This document shows positions 1 to 7,761 of a DNA stretch of 64,000 bases, one piece after another. The translations under genes and the position numbers were made by a program. Below the pieces are notes generated by a model, which was not told the origin of the DNA, did no database searches, and saw only the letters and a program-made list of their open reading frames with translations. Position 1 is the stretch's first letter. The number at the start of each line of letters is the position of its first letter. The stretch lies in contig NZ_CP096563.1 in assembly GCF_023221595.1 (NCBI RefSeq), positions 1,656,501 to 1,720,500 of the forward strand, written 5' to 3'. Origin of the DNA: Rhodococcus qingshengii JCM 15477. Lineage in GTDB: Bacteria > Actinomycetota > Actinomycetes > Mycobacteriales > Mycobacteriaceae.

Positions 1-128
1 TGTCGAACGGCCGTCTGGTTCGTCTGGTCGGAATGGACTACGCGATGGCTACGTCCGCTCCGACGGTGCTGAGCGTTCCCTACGCATTCGACGAGTTCAT
101 CGCTCAGCTTTTGGACAAGTTGAGCTGA
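1..128 (+). CDS. C-terminal end of an unidentified protein (5' truncated)
   Basis: An open frame runs in from the left edge (codons from base 3) and ends with TGA at 126-128. The 41 visible residues include VGMDYAMATSAP and end FDEFIAQLLDKLS; the last part looks like an amphipathic helix. The last 25 bases overlap the 3' end of the convergent HxlR gene. I do not recognise the family. Codon use is ordinary for the window, which supports a real gene end. Confidence 0.4.
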   Translation, partial: SNGRLVRLVGMDYAMATSAPTVLSVPYAFDEFIAQLLDKLS

Positions 129-553
129 TTCCGAGCGTCGTACGACGCTTGTGACGCAACGATTTTCGGAACCTGCGACTCGAGTAGTTCGATCAGGGCC
201 GTGATCTTTGCGGCGACGTCGGCGCCGAGTTCGGTCAGGCTGTATTCCACTTTGGGCGGGATGGTTTCGAGTACCTCACGGTGCACGAGGCCATCCCGCT
301 CGAGTGTTTGCAGGGTCTGCGAGAGCATGCGCTCGCTGACTCCGTCGACGCGTCGGCGAAGGGCACTGAACCGGTACGGGCCCTCGTTCAATGCCGCCAG
401 CGCGAGTGCTCCCCAGCGTCCGGTTGCATTCTGCAATGCCGCCCGAGAGTTGCACCCGCGAGCGAAGACGTCAGCCTCGAGCGTTGGGTCCACGACGTCG
501 GCATTCGGATCAGGGGTCTGGGCAGCACGTGAAGGTGAGTCGGTGCTGGTCAT
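104..553 (-). CDS. HxlR-family winged-helix transcriptional regulator
   Basis: 149 residues. After about 30 variable residues there is a typical HxlR domain: a Cys near the domain start (ARGCNSRAAL), then GRWGALALAAL, FSALRRRVDGVSERMLSQTLQTLERDGLV as the recognition helix, and the wing PPKVEYSLTELG, followed by a C-terminal dimerisation helix. HxlR proteins are dimeric repressors that often sense electrophiles, quinones or redox state through the N-terminal Cys. The gene is divergent from a QorB-like quinone reductase at 672, with a perfect palindrome between them, so that gene is the obvious target. The start is the ATG at 551-553. The family is clear; the inducer is inferred. Confidence 0.9.
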   Translation of the reverse strand: MTSTDSPSRAAQTPDPNADVVDPTLEADVFARGCNSRAALQNATGRWGALALAALNEGPYRFSALRRRVDGVSERMLSQTLQTLERDGLVHREVLETIPPKVEYSLTELGADVAAKITALIELLESQVPKIVASQASYDARNQLNLSKS

Positions 554-600
554 GAACCCAGGCTACTACTGCACGATCCCATAGCGCTAACTCGACGTGT

Positions 601-623
601 TGCACTTACGAAAAATAAGTGCA
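601..623. promoter_or_regulatory. Palindromic operator between the HxlR and quinone-reductase genes
   Basis: Perfect inverted repeat with 8-bp arms TGCACTTA / TAAGTGCA and a 7-nt A-rich spacer. It lies 49 bp upstream of the reductase ATG at 672 and overlaps a possible -35 (TTGCAC, 600-605) with a weak -10 (CATGAT, 622-627). Position and symmetry fit a repressor site for the divergent HxlR protein. The symmetry is seen; the assignment is inferred. Confidence 0.65.
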
Positions 624-671
624 TGATGGTTGCAGAACGCATTTACGCTTCAACCTGGATCGGGAGTTCGC

Positions 672-1523
672 ATGAGCATTGCAGTCACCGGCGCAACCGG
701 AAACCTCGGACAACTGGTAGTCGAGTCGTTGATCGAGCGGGGAACCGCCGCGTCCGACATCGTCGCAGTGGTCCGCAATCCACAGAAGGCGGAAAGCCTC
801 GCCGCCCGCGGAGTAGTTGTACGCCAAGCGGACTACGCCGATGCCTCGGCGTTGGAAACCGCACTGGCGGGCGTCGACAAGCTGGTTCTGATCTCGGGAA
901 GTGAAGTGGGGTCACGGCTCGCGCAACACACCAACATCATCGACGCGGCGAAGGCTGCCGGCGTCGGATTCATCGCCTACACGAGCATCTTGAATGCTCA
1001 GGACACGCCGATGAAGCTTGCTGCCGAGCACAAGGCGACCGAGGACGTGCTCACTCGGAGCGGTATTCCGTTCGCGCTGTTGCGCAACGGTTGGTACTGG
1101 GAGAACTTCACCAACGACCTGGCCGGTGTGATCGAACGCGGCGCACTGGTCGGTGCGGGAGCGGAAGGCAAGATCGCGGCTGCGGCGCGTGCGGATTACG
1201 CCGACGCCGCAGCAGTAGTCGCGACCACCGATGGCCACGAAGGCGCAGTGTACGAGTTGGGCGGTGACGAGAGGCTCACCTACGCCGAATTGGCCGCAAA
1301 GATCAGCGAATTCGCGGGCAAGCCCGTCGCGTACCAGTTCGTGGACGAGCAGGCATACGAAGGCATTCTCGAGAGCGTCGGACTGCCTGCACCGGTTGCG
1401 CAGATCCTCGCCGATTCCGATGCTGCAATTGCCAAGGGGGCGTTGGACACCGAGTCGGGTGACCTGCAGAAGTTGATCGGCCGCAGCAGCACTCCGGTGG
1501 CTGAGGTGTTGAGGAAGGCCTGA
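672..1523 (+). CDS. NmrA/QorB-like NAD(P)H:quinone oxidoreductase
   Basis: 283 residues from the ATG at 672, which has GGGAG 5-10 bases upstream; an in-frame ATG at 630 lies at the operator and is less likely. The N-terminus MSIAVTGATGNLGQLV is the NmrA-type GxxGxxG nucleotide-binding motif. VVRNPQKAESLAARG follows (NADPH phosphate-binding region), then the AYTSILNAQDTPM and LLRNGWYWENF segments shared with E. coli QorB (YtfG). Such proteins are atypical SDR enzymes that reduce quinones with NADPH. Divergence from an HxlR regulator suggests quinone or electrophile induction. Length matches the family. Confidence 0.85.
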   Translation: MSIAVTGATGNLGQLVVESLIERGTAASDIVAVVRNPQKAESLAARGVVVRQADYADASALETALAGVDKLVLISGSEVGSRLAQHTNIIDAAKAAGVGFIAYTSILNAQDTPMKLAAEHKATEDVLTRSGIPFALLRNGWYWENFTNDLAGVIERGALVGAGAEGKIAAAARADYADAAAVVATTDGHEGAVYELGGDERLTYAELAAKISEFAGKPVAYQFVDEQAYEGILESVGLPAPVAQILADSDAAIAKGALDTESGDLQKLIGRSSTPVAEVLRKA

Positions 1524-1527
1524 CCTG

Positions 1528-1571
1528 CTGTGCGCCTTTATTAACCGCGGGCGGTTAATAAAGGCGCACAG
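1528..1571. terminator. Bidirectional hairpin terminator
   Basis: Perfect 21-bp inverted repeat (1528-1548 with 1551-1571) closed by two bases. It lies between the convergent reductase and MFS genes and so serves both. The outer 12 bp (CTGTGCGCCTTT / AAAGGCGCACAG) recur exactly in the hairpin at 32045-32092. Confidence 0.85.
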
Positions 1572-1574
1572 GGG

Positions 1575-3176
1575 TTACCCCATGTGGACTGCACCCTCGG
1601 CGGGCAGATCACCCTTCTTGGCGCGGACCAGAACCAGCACTACCGGTGCGATGATCGCCAACAGGACTGCCGCCCAACCGAATGCGGCCGAGTATCCGGA
1701 TACCTCGGCGCCGAAGAAGTAGTCCGTCATCGAGGCGACGAAGTCCTGCACCGGCTGGGGGAGTAGCGCCAATTGGTCACCAGTCGGGATGGTCGCGTTC
1801 GACATGTCGACAGGAATGCCTTCCGGCGGGATCGGCGCCGCGTTGTCGGCGGTGAAGGCCGACTTGGCCGAAGCGTAGATCGTGGTGAACAGTGCGGTTC
1901 CGAGTGCGCCGCCGATCTGCAGGGTGGCGTTGACCAGGGCACTGGCAGCGCCGGCGTCGTGGTCGGGGACACCGATCAGTGCGAGGTTCTGCATCGGCAC
2001 CATCAGCAGACCCAGTCCGAAGCCGAAGATCGCGAGGCCGGGGAACACGTGCGTCCAGTAGGAGCTGTGTACCTCGATCTGGGTCAGCATGAGCAGTCCT
2101 ACTGCTGCCACCAGCGGGCCGGCGACCATGAGCGGCTTGGGGCCGATCTTGGTGGACAACTGCGCTGCGATGGTCGACGCCAAGACGATGAAGAACGCCA
2201 TCGGCAGCGATCCGACGCCGGCCATGACCGGGCTGAATCCGAGCACGATCTGCAGGTAGAACGTCAGGTACAACGTGCCGCCGAGCAGGGCGGCGCCCAC
2301 CAGCATGGAGCCGATCAGAGCAGCGCCGCGATCACGATGCCACGGAACGCTCAGCGGTAGAAGCGGATTCTTGCTGCGGCTCTCGACGACCACGAAGATG
2401 GCGAGGAAGACCAGGCCCAGTGCGATGAACAGCAAAGTGTCCGCCTGACCCCAGCCGTGCTCGGCGCGTGTGAATCCGTAGACCAGTGAGCCGAGCCCCA
2501 GGGCGATGAGGACAGCGCCGGGAAGGTCGTAGCTCGTGTCGCCGTGCGCTTTGGTTTCCTTGACGATCGGGACGGCTGCAGCGATGGCTATCAGCGCGAT
2601 CGGGATGTTGACGAGCAGGCACCAACGCCAGTCGACGTACTGCGTCAGCACTCCACCGAGGAGCAGGCCGATGGCAGCGCCACCGCCGGAGATCGCGCCG
2701 TAGACGGCAAAAGCCTTGGCGCGCTCCTTCTCTCCGATGAAGGTGGTGGTGAGCATCGACAGCGCAGCGGGCGCGAGCAGTGCTGCGAAGACGCCCTGGC
2801 CGGCGCGAGCGATGAACAGTTCGATACCGCTCTGCGCGATGCCGCCGATGCCGGAGGCAACCGCGAAGCCCGCCATGCCGACGATGAAGGATCGCTTTCG
2901 GCCCCAGTAGTCCGCGATACGTCCGCCGAGGAGCAGCAGCGCACCGAACGCCAAGGCGTACGACGTGACCACCCACGCGCGGTCAAGGTCGCTTATGCCC
3001 AGTTCCTCCTGGGCTGCCGGTAGGGCGATGGAGACGATGGTGCCGTCGAGCACCACCATGAGTTGAGCGAACGCGACGATGCAGAGCACCAGCCAGCGAC
3101 GTTGATGATTCGGATTCTCGGAGACAGCCGGGATCGGTGGCAGAGTGCCGCCGTCGACGTGGGACGTGGTGGTCAT
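1575..3176 (-). CDS. DHA2-type MFS drug exporter (14 TM, EmrB/QacA-like)
   Basis: 533 residues from the ATG at 3174-3176; a TTG further upstream (3212) falls inside the operator and is less likely. The protein has motif A (GGRIADYWGRKR) between TM2 and TM3 and a PALPAAQ-like first loop (SIALPAAQEELG). About 14 hydrophobic segments and a long periplasmic loop near residues 430-490 are typical of the DHA2 family, which exports drugs and cationic compounds by proton antiport. The adjacent divergent TetR gene and the palindrome between them indicate local repression. A TTGACT on the minus strand (3207-3212) 17 bp from ATACCT would place the transcript start at or next to the ATG, so the mRNA may be leaderless. 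Substrate unknown. Confidence 0.88.
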   Translation of the reverse strand: MTTTSHVDGGTLPPIPAVSENPNHQRRWLVLCIVAFAQLMVVLDGTIVSIALPAAQEELGISDLDRAWVVTSYALAFGALLLLGGRIADYWGRKRSFIVGMAGFAVASGIGGIAQSGIELFIARAGQGVFAALLAPAALSMLTTTFIGEKERAKAFAVYGAISGGGAAIGLLLGGVLTQYVDWRWCLLVNIPIALIAIAAAVPIVKETKAHGDTSYDLPGAVLIALGLGSLVYGFTRAEHGWGQADTLLFIALGLVFLAIFVVVESRSKNPLLPLSVPWHRDRGAALIGSMLVGAALLGGTLYLTFYLQIVLGFSPVMAGVGSLPMAFFIVLASTIAAQLSTKIGPKPLMVAGPLVAAVGLLMLTQIEVHSSYWTHVFPGLAIFGFGLGLLMVPMQNLALIGVPDHDAGAASALVNATLQIGGALGTALFTTIYASAKSAFTADNAAPIPPEGIPVDMSNATIPTGDQLALLPQPVQDFVASMTDYFFGAEVSGYSAAFGWAAVLLAIIAPVVLVLVRAKKGDLPAEGAVHMG

Positions 3177-3211
3177 TGGAAAAAGGTATTCCAGCCTTCT
3201 CGGGTGAGTCA

Positions 3212-3227
3212 AACGAAATAGTTCGTT
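3212..3227. promoter_or_regulatory. TetR operator between efflux pump and regulator
   Basis: Inverted repeat AACGAA-ATAG-TTCGTT, perfect 6-bp arms, 18 bp upstream of the TetR start and touching the presumed -35 of the divergent pump. It would repress both genes. The symmetry is seen; the binding protein is inferred from position. Confidence 0.55.
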
Positions 3228-3244
3228 CGGTTACCATCATCACT

Positions 3245-3820
3245 ATGGCTCCCACTGACGTGACCGCGACGAAACAGCGAATCCTCGACGCTGCGCAAGA
3301 AGAATTCGGCACCTACGGGCTTGCCGGTGCGCGCATCGATCGGATTGCGAAGAACGGAAACGCCAGTAAGGAGCGCCTCTACGCCTATTTCGGTGACAAG
3401 GTCGCGTTGTTCCACGCGGTGCTCGACGTCGACTTCGAGCAGGCGATGGAATCCGTCGAGTTCACCGGTGAAGACATGCCCGCGCATGCCGTCGAACTGT
3501 TCGACGCAATGCTCGGCAAACCACAGATTCAACGGATGATGATCTGGGGTCAATTGCAGGGTGAGGCACCACGGATGAAGAAGCTGGCCGAGGAACATTC
3601 CAGCTGGGTTCCGCGAATGGCCACGATCCGCAAGGCTCAAGAAGACGGCCTCATCTCGAAGCACTGGGACCCCCAGGACCTGATCACGATGCTGTTCGGC
3701 CTCGTGTTCGGCTGGGTGGTGGCCCCCGGTGTGGCCGACAACCAGAACGTCGACGCCGACGAGATCGCGCGCCGCCGTGAAGTGGTGCGCGAGGCCGTCA
3801 CTCGAATCTGCAAGCCGTGA
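3245..3820 (+). CDS. TetR-family regulator of the adjacent efflux pump
   Basis: 191 residues from ATG 3245. The N-terminal HTH is canonical: KQRILDAAQEEFGTYGLAGARIDRIAKNGNASKERLYAYFGDKVALF. The C-terminal ligand domain resembles TetR_C regions of small-molecule-responsive repressors. No strong RBS is visible upstream, so the message may be leaderless. Transcribed divergently from the DHA2 exporter across a 16-bp palindrome, the usual arrangement for a drug-responsive repressor/exporter pair. The ligand cannot be told from sequence. Confidence 0.88.
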   Translation: MAPTDVTATKQRILDAAQEEFGTYGLAGARIDRIAKNGNASKERLYAYFGDKVALFHAVLDVDFEQAMESVEFTGEDMPAHAVELFDAMLGKPQIQRMMIWGQLQGEAPRMKKLAEEHSSWVPRMATIRKAQEDGLISKHWDPQDLITMLFGLVFGWVVAPGVADNQNVDADEIARRREVVREAVTRICKP

Positions 3821-3823
3821 CTG

Positions 3824-5533
3824 TCAGCGAGAGAGGTACGCGGCCCAACCGCCGTAGTCGGTGATGTCAGCTGCGCCGTTTACGGCGTCATGAGTGCAGC
3901 TGAAACCGACTGTCGTTCTGCCGTCGGATAACTCGACGCTCGTGAGCGCCATCGGTGCAGGCAAGGCGGCGAGGAACGTTCCCAGCCCGGCCGGTGAGAT
4001 TCGGAAGATCTCGCCGACGACCGGTGCGCCGAGTCCAGGGCCACGGCGTACCAGGCCGGGCTTCGGTGGCGTCGTGTCGAGAGCGAAGAGCCGGTAGGCA
4101 TCCGAGGTCGTGACGGTTTCGACGTACCGCGCGCCGAGGTCGACCAACTGTGTGTTGAGGGGTTGCCCGCGCAGGTGAGCGCCGAATACTGCGAGGTCGA
4201 TTCCGGTATCGACGAGGGTGGGTGAAGGCGCACCGCCGAGTCGCGCAGCGAGGTCGATGGCGATCTGGTCGTCGAAAGCGGGTACGACGAACATGACGCC
4301 GAACGGGTGATCTTCGGCAGTGCGGTGTCCGGGCGCCGCGACGGCCGCCATGTCGAGCAGGTTGCAGAAGTTGGTGAAAGTTCCCATCCGGCGGTTGATT
4401 CCGAACGGATCCTCGGTCACGGCGGCAATCGTCGGGTGTTCGGTGGTGGTGGGAAGCAGTAGGGCGTCGAACCCGGCGAGGAGTTCCCGGGCGGCAGCCT
4501 TGGCGCGGGTGAGAGCATCGAGATCGTCGACTAGCTGGTATCCGGTGGGGTGCTTCGCACCGAGCACGATGTCGGACACCGCGGGATCTGCTCCGGCAGG
4601 ACGAGTTTCGAGGAACTCGCCGGCAGCGGCGTACCGCTGCGCCACCACGGCGCCGTCGTAGAGCAATCGGGCCGCGCCGAGCAGTCCGGATATGTCGACG
4701 GTCTCGGTCTCGGCGCCGCCGGCTACCAGAGCTGTCACAGTGTCCTGAAATGCTGCTGTATACGACGGGCTCAGTTGAGCGAGATCCTCGATTCGGGGGA
4801 CGCCGACGCGGGGATTCGGCGCCGCCGCGAGACGAACGTCGGAAGGCCAGACGCGGCTGCGGGGATCCCGAGGTTCGTGGCCGATCATGATTGCCGCTGC
4901 CGCGGTTGCCGATTCGAGGTCGTCGGCAAATACCGTCAGAGCGTCGTAGTCGACGCAGGCGGGCACTACTCCGTGGGCGGGGATGACGCCGAGCGAGAGC
5001 TTGAGTCCGTAGATCCCGTGGAACGCTGCCGGCACCCGGCCCGAACCGGCAGTGTCGGTGCCGATTCCGATGTCTGCAATTCCCAGCGCGACAGCGACGG
5101 CGGATCCGGAGCTACTACCGCCCGAGATCAACTCTTCGTCCCAGGCGCAGCGAACGGCTCCGTACGGACTGCGCGTTCCGACCAGTCCGGTGGCGAACTG
5201 GTCCAGATTGGTCTTCCCCAGAACAACAGCCCCGTGCTCGATCAACCGCGCAACGGCACTGGCGGTTTCGTCCGGCGAATACGCGAATTCGGGGCACGCC
5301 GCTGTGGTCGGCAGACCGGCGACGTCGACGTTGTCCTTGACGGCGACCAGACGCCCAGCCAGAGGAAGATGCTCGCCCGCGGCGATTCTGGCTTCGACCG
5401 AAGCGGCATCGGCAAGCACATCTTCCTTGCGGCGCAACGTGATCCAGACTTCGGGGCGATCTACTTCCTCGATCCGCTGGAATGCCTGCTCGACCCGGGC
5501 TGTCGGGGTGAAAACTTCTGCTGCGATGGTCAT
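3824..5533 (-). CDS. atzF: Allophanate hydrolase (AtzF type)
   Basis: 569 residues. The amidase-signature domain carries the full Ser-cisSer-Lys triad: K66 in VAVKDNVDVAG, S140 in ISGGSSSGS and S164 in TDTAGSGR; the spacing equals that of AtzF. From about residue 430 there is the allophanate-hydrolase C-terminal domain (GAHLRGQPLN, LPAPMALTSVELSDG). The enzyme splits allophanate to ammonia and CO2, the last step of urea (via urea carboxylase), cyanurate or biuret catabolism. No urea carboxylase lies in the window, so the carboxylating partner must be elsewhere or the substrate arises another way. The gene starts 17 bp after a GntR regulator and is probably cotranscribed with it; the urea transporter lies further upstream on the same strand. 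Confidence 0.88.
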   Translation of the reverse strand: MTIAAEVFTPTARVEQAFQRIEEVDRPEVWITLRRKEDVLADAASVEARIAAGEHLPLAGRLVAVKDNVDVAGLPTTAACPEFAYSPDETASAVARLIEHGAVVLGKTNLDQFATGLVGTRSPYGAVRCAWDEELISGGSSSGSAVAVALGIADIGIGTDTAGSGRVPAAFHGIYGLKLSLGVIPAHGVVPACVDYDALTVFADDLESATAAAAIMIGHEPRDPRSRVWPSDVRLAAAPNPRVGVPRIEDLAQLSPSYTAAFQDTVTALVAGGAETETVDISGLLGAARLLYDGAVVAQRYAAAGEFLETRPAGADPAVSDIVLGAKHPTGYQLVDDLDALTRAKAAARELLAGFDALLLPTTTEHPTIAAVTEDPFGINRRMGTFTNFCNLLDMAAVAAPGHRTAEDHPFGVMFVVPAFDDQIAIDLAARLGGAPSPTLVDTGIDLAVFGAHLRGQPLNTQLVDLGARYVETVTTSDAYRLFALDTTPPKPGLVRRGPGLGAPVVGEIFRISPAGLGTFLAALPAPMALTSVELSDGRTTVGFSCTHDAVNGAADITDYGGWAAYLSR

Positions 5534-5550
5534 GGTGTGTACTGCTCCGA

Positions 5551-6252
5551 TCAGTCCGTGATGTTGGCGAGTGAGAGCGCGGTGATCGCGCGGGTCACCC
5601 GGTCGAGGACGACGTCGAGAGACTCGCCGATGTGCTGGTGCAAAAGCGTGCGGGCCTCGGGCAGATTGCCGGCACGTAGTTCTTCGAGGATTCGAATGTG
5701 CTCCGCGATCGAGGTGTCGATGCGGCCGTTGACCATGAAGTCGTACATCCGAACGTGCCGGATACGGGAATTCACCGACAGCAGCGACGCGACCAGTTCA
5801 TTGTTTCCCGACGCCCTCAGTACGGCGACGTGGAATTCCTCGTCCAGTTCGACGAACCCCGGTTCCTGAGCGGGCGGATCGAGAGCCAGGGCACGCCACC
5901 GCACCAATTCGTCGTCGAGGATTGTTCGGTCGTGCCGGATCGTCGGATCTGCGATCGCCCGGGTAATTCCTTGTAGTTCCAGCGTGATTCGGAGTTCATA
6001 CAGATCTCGGATCCGCGGGATACTCGGGCGCACGGCGGAGAACCCGTACTCTTCCCGGCGCAGGAGTCCATCGGCGCACAGCATCGTCAACGCTTCCCGT
6101 ACTGGTGTGCGAGAAATGCCGAAACGCGTGGAGAGTTTCGGTTCCGTCAGGCGCTGATCGAACCCGATAGTCCCGTTGACCAGTTCGGTGCGTAGTTCCC
6201 GGTAGACCACCTCACGCAGTGGCTCCGGCGCCGTATTCATCCCTGTCGACAT
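5551..6252 (-). CDS. GntR-family (FCD domain) regulator, upstream of allophanate hydrolase
   Basis: 233 residues. The winged helix ([53 protein letters not shown]) is followed by an all-helical FCD ligand domain with metal-type residues (DEEFHVAVLRASGN, EHIRILEEL). It is clearly paralogous to the GntR at 10151-10840, sharing motifs such as [12 protein letters not shown].xLE, LDEEFH and RMxD. An in-frame ATG four codons in (6240) is an alternative start. It probably autoregulates and controls atzF; a GTATAC element sits just before its start. Ligand unknown, plausibly a nitrogen metabolite. Confidence 0.88.
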   Translation of the reverse strand: MSTGMNTAPEPLREVVYRELRTELVNGTIGFDQRLTEPKLSTRFGISRTPVREALTMLCADGLLRREEYGFSAVRPSIPRIRDLYELRITLELQGITRAIADPTIRHDRTILDDELVRWRALALDPPAQEPGFVELDEEFHVAVLRASGNNELVASLLSVNSRIRHVRMYDFMVNGRIDTSIAEHIRILEELRAGNLPEARTLLHQHIGESLDVVLDRVTRAITALSLANITD

Positions 6253-6254
6253 AC

Positions 6255-6269
6255 CTGTATACGCTATTG
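6255..6269 (-). promoter_or_regulatory. Candidate GntR/FCD site with GTATAC core
   Basis: Immediately upstream of the GntR start codon. The self-complementary core GTATAC (6257-6262) is the type of AT-rich palindrome bound by FCD-subfamily GntR proteins. The same core occurs upstream of urtA at 15735-15740. Short motif, so this is only a candidate. Confidence 0.3.
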
Positions 6270-6328
6270 ATCAGGTGTTTCGTCCAGATGTCTTCGGGTT
6301 AGAGCTGAGTTACGGCCGCCGCGGAACT

Positions 6329-6862
6329 TCAGGAGAAGTCGCGCTGAACCCGCAAGGTTCCGATCGTGGTGGCCAGGCCGTCGTACTGAGTGACCAACAA
6401 GGTGAATTCGATCAACCGACGATCGTCGAGATGCTGCGAGAGCGTTCCCCACGTGTCGTCGGTGACGTCCTTGGTGGTGACCAACTCGTCGACCGCAGTC
6501 AAGATCGCACGGTGACGCGGACTCAACTCGGAAGCGCCAGGGCCCTCGATGATTCGGGCCAGTTCTTCTGCGTCGATTCCGGCTTTGCGGCCGAGCCTGA
6601 TGTGGTGATCCATCTCGTAACCGCAGTCCCGCAGGTGCGCGACCCGCAGGATGATCAGTTCGGTGTCGTGGCGAGAGATCTTGCCGCCGGGCATGAGTGA
6701 GCCGGAGTAGTGCAGCCAACCGCGGAAGAGTCCGCCCGTGCGCCCCAAGGTGCTGAACAGATGCGCATCGGGTGCTCCGGCAGCCTTCGACAGGACACGC
6801 CAGATTCCCCAGTTGATCGGACCGAGGTCCTTGAATCGGCCGGGCGGGATGCGGGGGTTCAT
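6329..6862 (-). CDS. Carboxymuconolactone decarboxylase (CMD)-family protein
   Basis: 177 residues with one AhpD/CMD-like core: FRGWLHYSGSLMPGGKISRHDTELIILRVAHLRDCGYEMDHHIRLGRKAG. Helix LRVAHLRDCGYEMDHH holds the Cys and His seen in this family. The rest (LSPRHRAILTAVDELV, WGTLSQHLDDRRLIEFTLLVTQYDGLA) matches the second helical half. Functions in the family range from lactone decarboxylation to peroxidase activity, so the reaction is not assigned. The start ATG overlaps the stop of the upstream SDR gene (ATGA, 6859-6862), so the two are translationally coupled and likely act together. Confidence 0.85.
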   Translation of the reverse strand: MNPRIPPGRFKDLGPINWGIWRVLSKAAGAPDAHLFSTLGRTGGLFRGWLHYSGSLMPGGKISRHDTELIILRVAHLRDCGYEMDHHIRLGRKAGIDAEELARIIEGPGASELSPRHRAILTAVDELVTTKDVTDDTWGTLSQHLDDRRLIEFTLLVTQYDGLATTIGTLRVQRDFS

Positions 6863-7665
6863 GCGACTCCACGGATGTGAGAGGGACGGAGGTCGATAGC
6901 TCGTTGCGCGATGTGGCGAACCGCGGCGCTGCGGCGGGGCGCGTGTACGCGTGACTTCCGGCCGACGATACCGCGCTCGAACGCGTCGACGGCGTCAGCG
7001 ACGGTCGTGGTGCCGGCGCTGGCGAGGGTTCCGCGAGCGCCGTCGAAAGAGAGTGCGGTGGTATCGGTGTCGATGTCGCCGATGTACGCGACGCCCACCT
7101 TGGTGCCGAGGTGTTTCATTTCCAAGCGCAACGCGTCACCCAACGCTTCGACGCCGGCGCGCGAAGCACCGAACGGTCCGCGAAACGGATGCTTGGCGGC
7201 GCCGTGGGCCGAGGCGACCACCAGGGCGTAACCGTTTTCGTGACTGATGTGCGGACCTGCTGCGCGCAGGGTGTAGTACGTGCCCATGAGGTTGACTTCG
7301 ACGGCGCGGCGCATGTCCGCAGGGTCGCCGCCGAGGATCGACGAGTTCGCCTCGACCCCGGCATTGGCGACGACGACGTCGATGCCTCCCAGCTTCTCAG
7401 CGATGTAGTCGACGCCGCGAGATACCTGCTCGAGGTCGGCGACGTCGCACAACTGCCACGGCGCGCGGCCGCAGGAAGTGGCGACTTGTTCGAGAAGTTC
7501 AGGCTCGAGGCCGAGCAGTCCCACGGACGCACCACGGTCGTACAGGCGTCTGGCCAGCGAAGAACCGATATTGCGGGCAGCGCCGGTGATCAGGATGCGC
7601 CGACCCGTCAGGTCGTCCGCACTACTCTTGGCCGATTCGGCCTTGCCCGCCTCGCTCTTGCCCAT
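6859..7665 (-). CDS. SDR-family protein with degenerate active site
   Basis: 268 residues. The Rossmann fold is intact: ILITGAARNIGSSLARRL (TGxxxxxG, around 26-38), the CDVADLEQ adenine contact and VVANAGVE (NNAG equivalent). The catalytic Ser is plausible at S152 (VVASAHG). The expected YxxxK is FGASR: Phe165 replaces the catalytic Tyr and Arg169 the Lys (codons TTC and CGC read directly). It may therefore bind NAD(P) without ordinary dehydrogenase chemistry, or use another mechanism. About 20 polar residues precede the domain. Coupled by ATGA to the CMD-family gene downstream. Confidence 0.85.
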   Translation of the reverse strand: MGKSEAGKAESAKSSADDLTGRRILITGAARNIGSSLARRLYDRGASVGLLGLEPELLEQVATSCGRAPWQLCDVADLEQVSRGVDYIAEKLGGIDVVVANAGVEANSSILGGDPADMRRAVEVNLMGTYYTLRAAGPHISHENGYALVVASAHGAAKHPFRGPFGASRAGVEALGDALRLEMKHLGTKVGVAYIGDIDTDTTALSFDGARGTLASAGTTTVADAVDAFERGIVGRKSRVHAPRRSAAVRHIAQRAIDLRPSHIRGVA

Positions 7666-7761
7666 TGCTGTGTCCCTACGCAGTGACCTTCTGGTCCTCC
7701 GACGCTAACACCGCCGGGTAGCTGCGACTGCAAGTACCGCCAACTCCGTCCGAATGGACGC

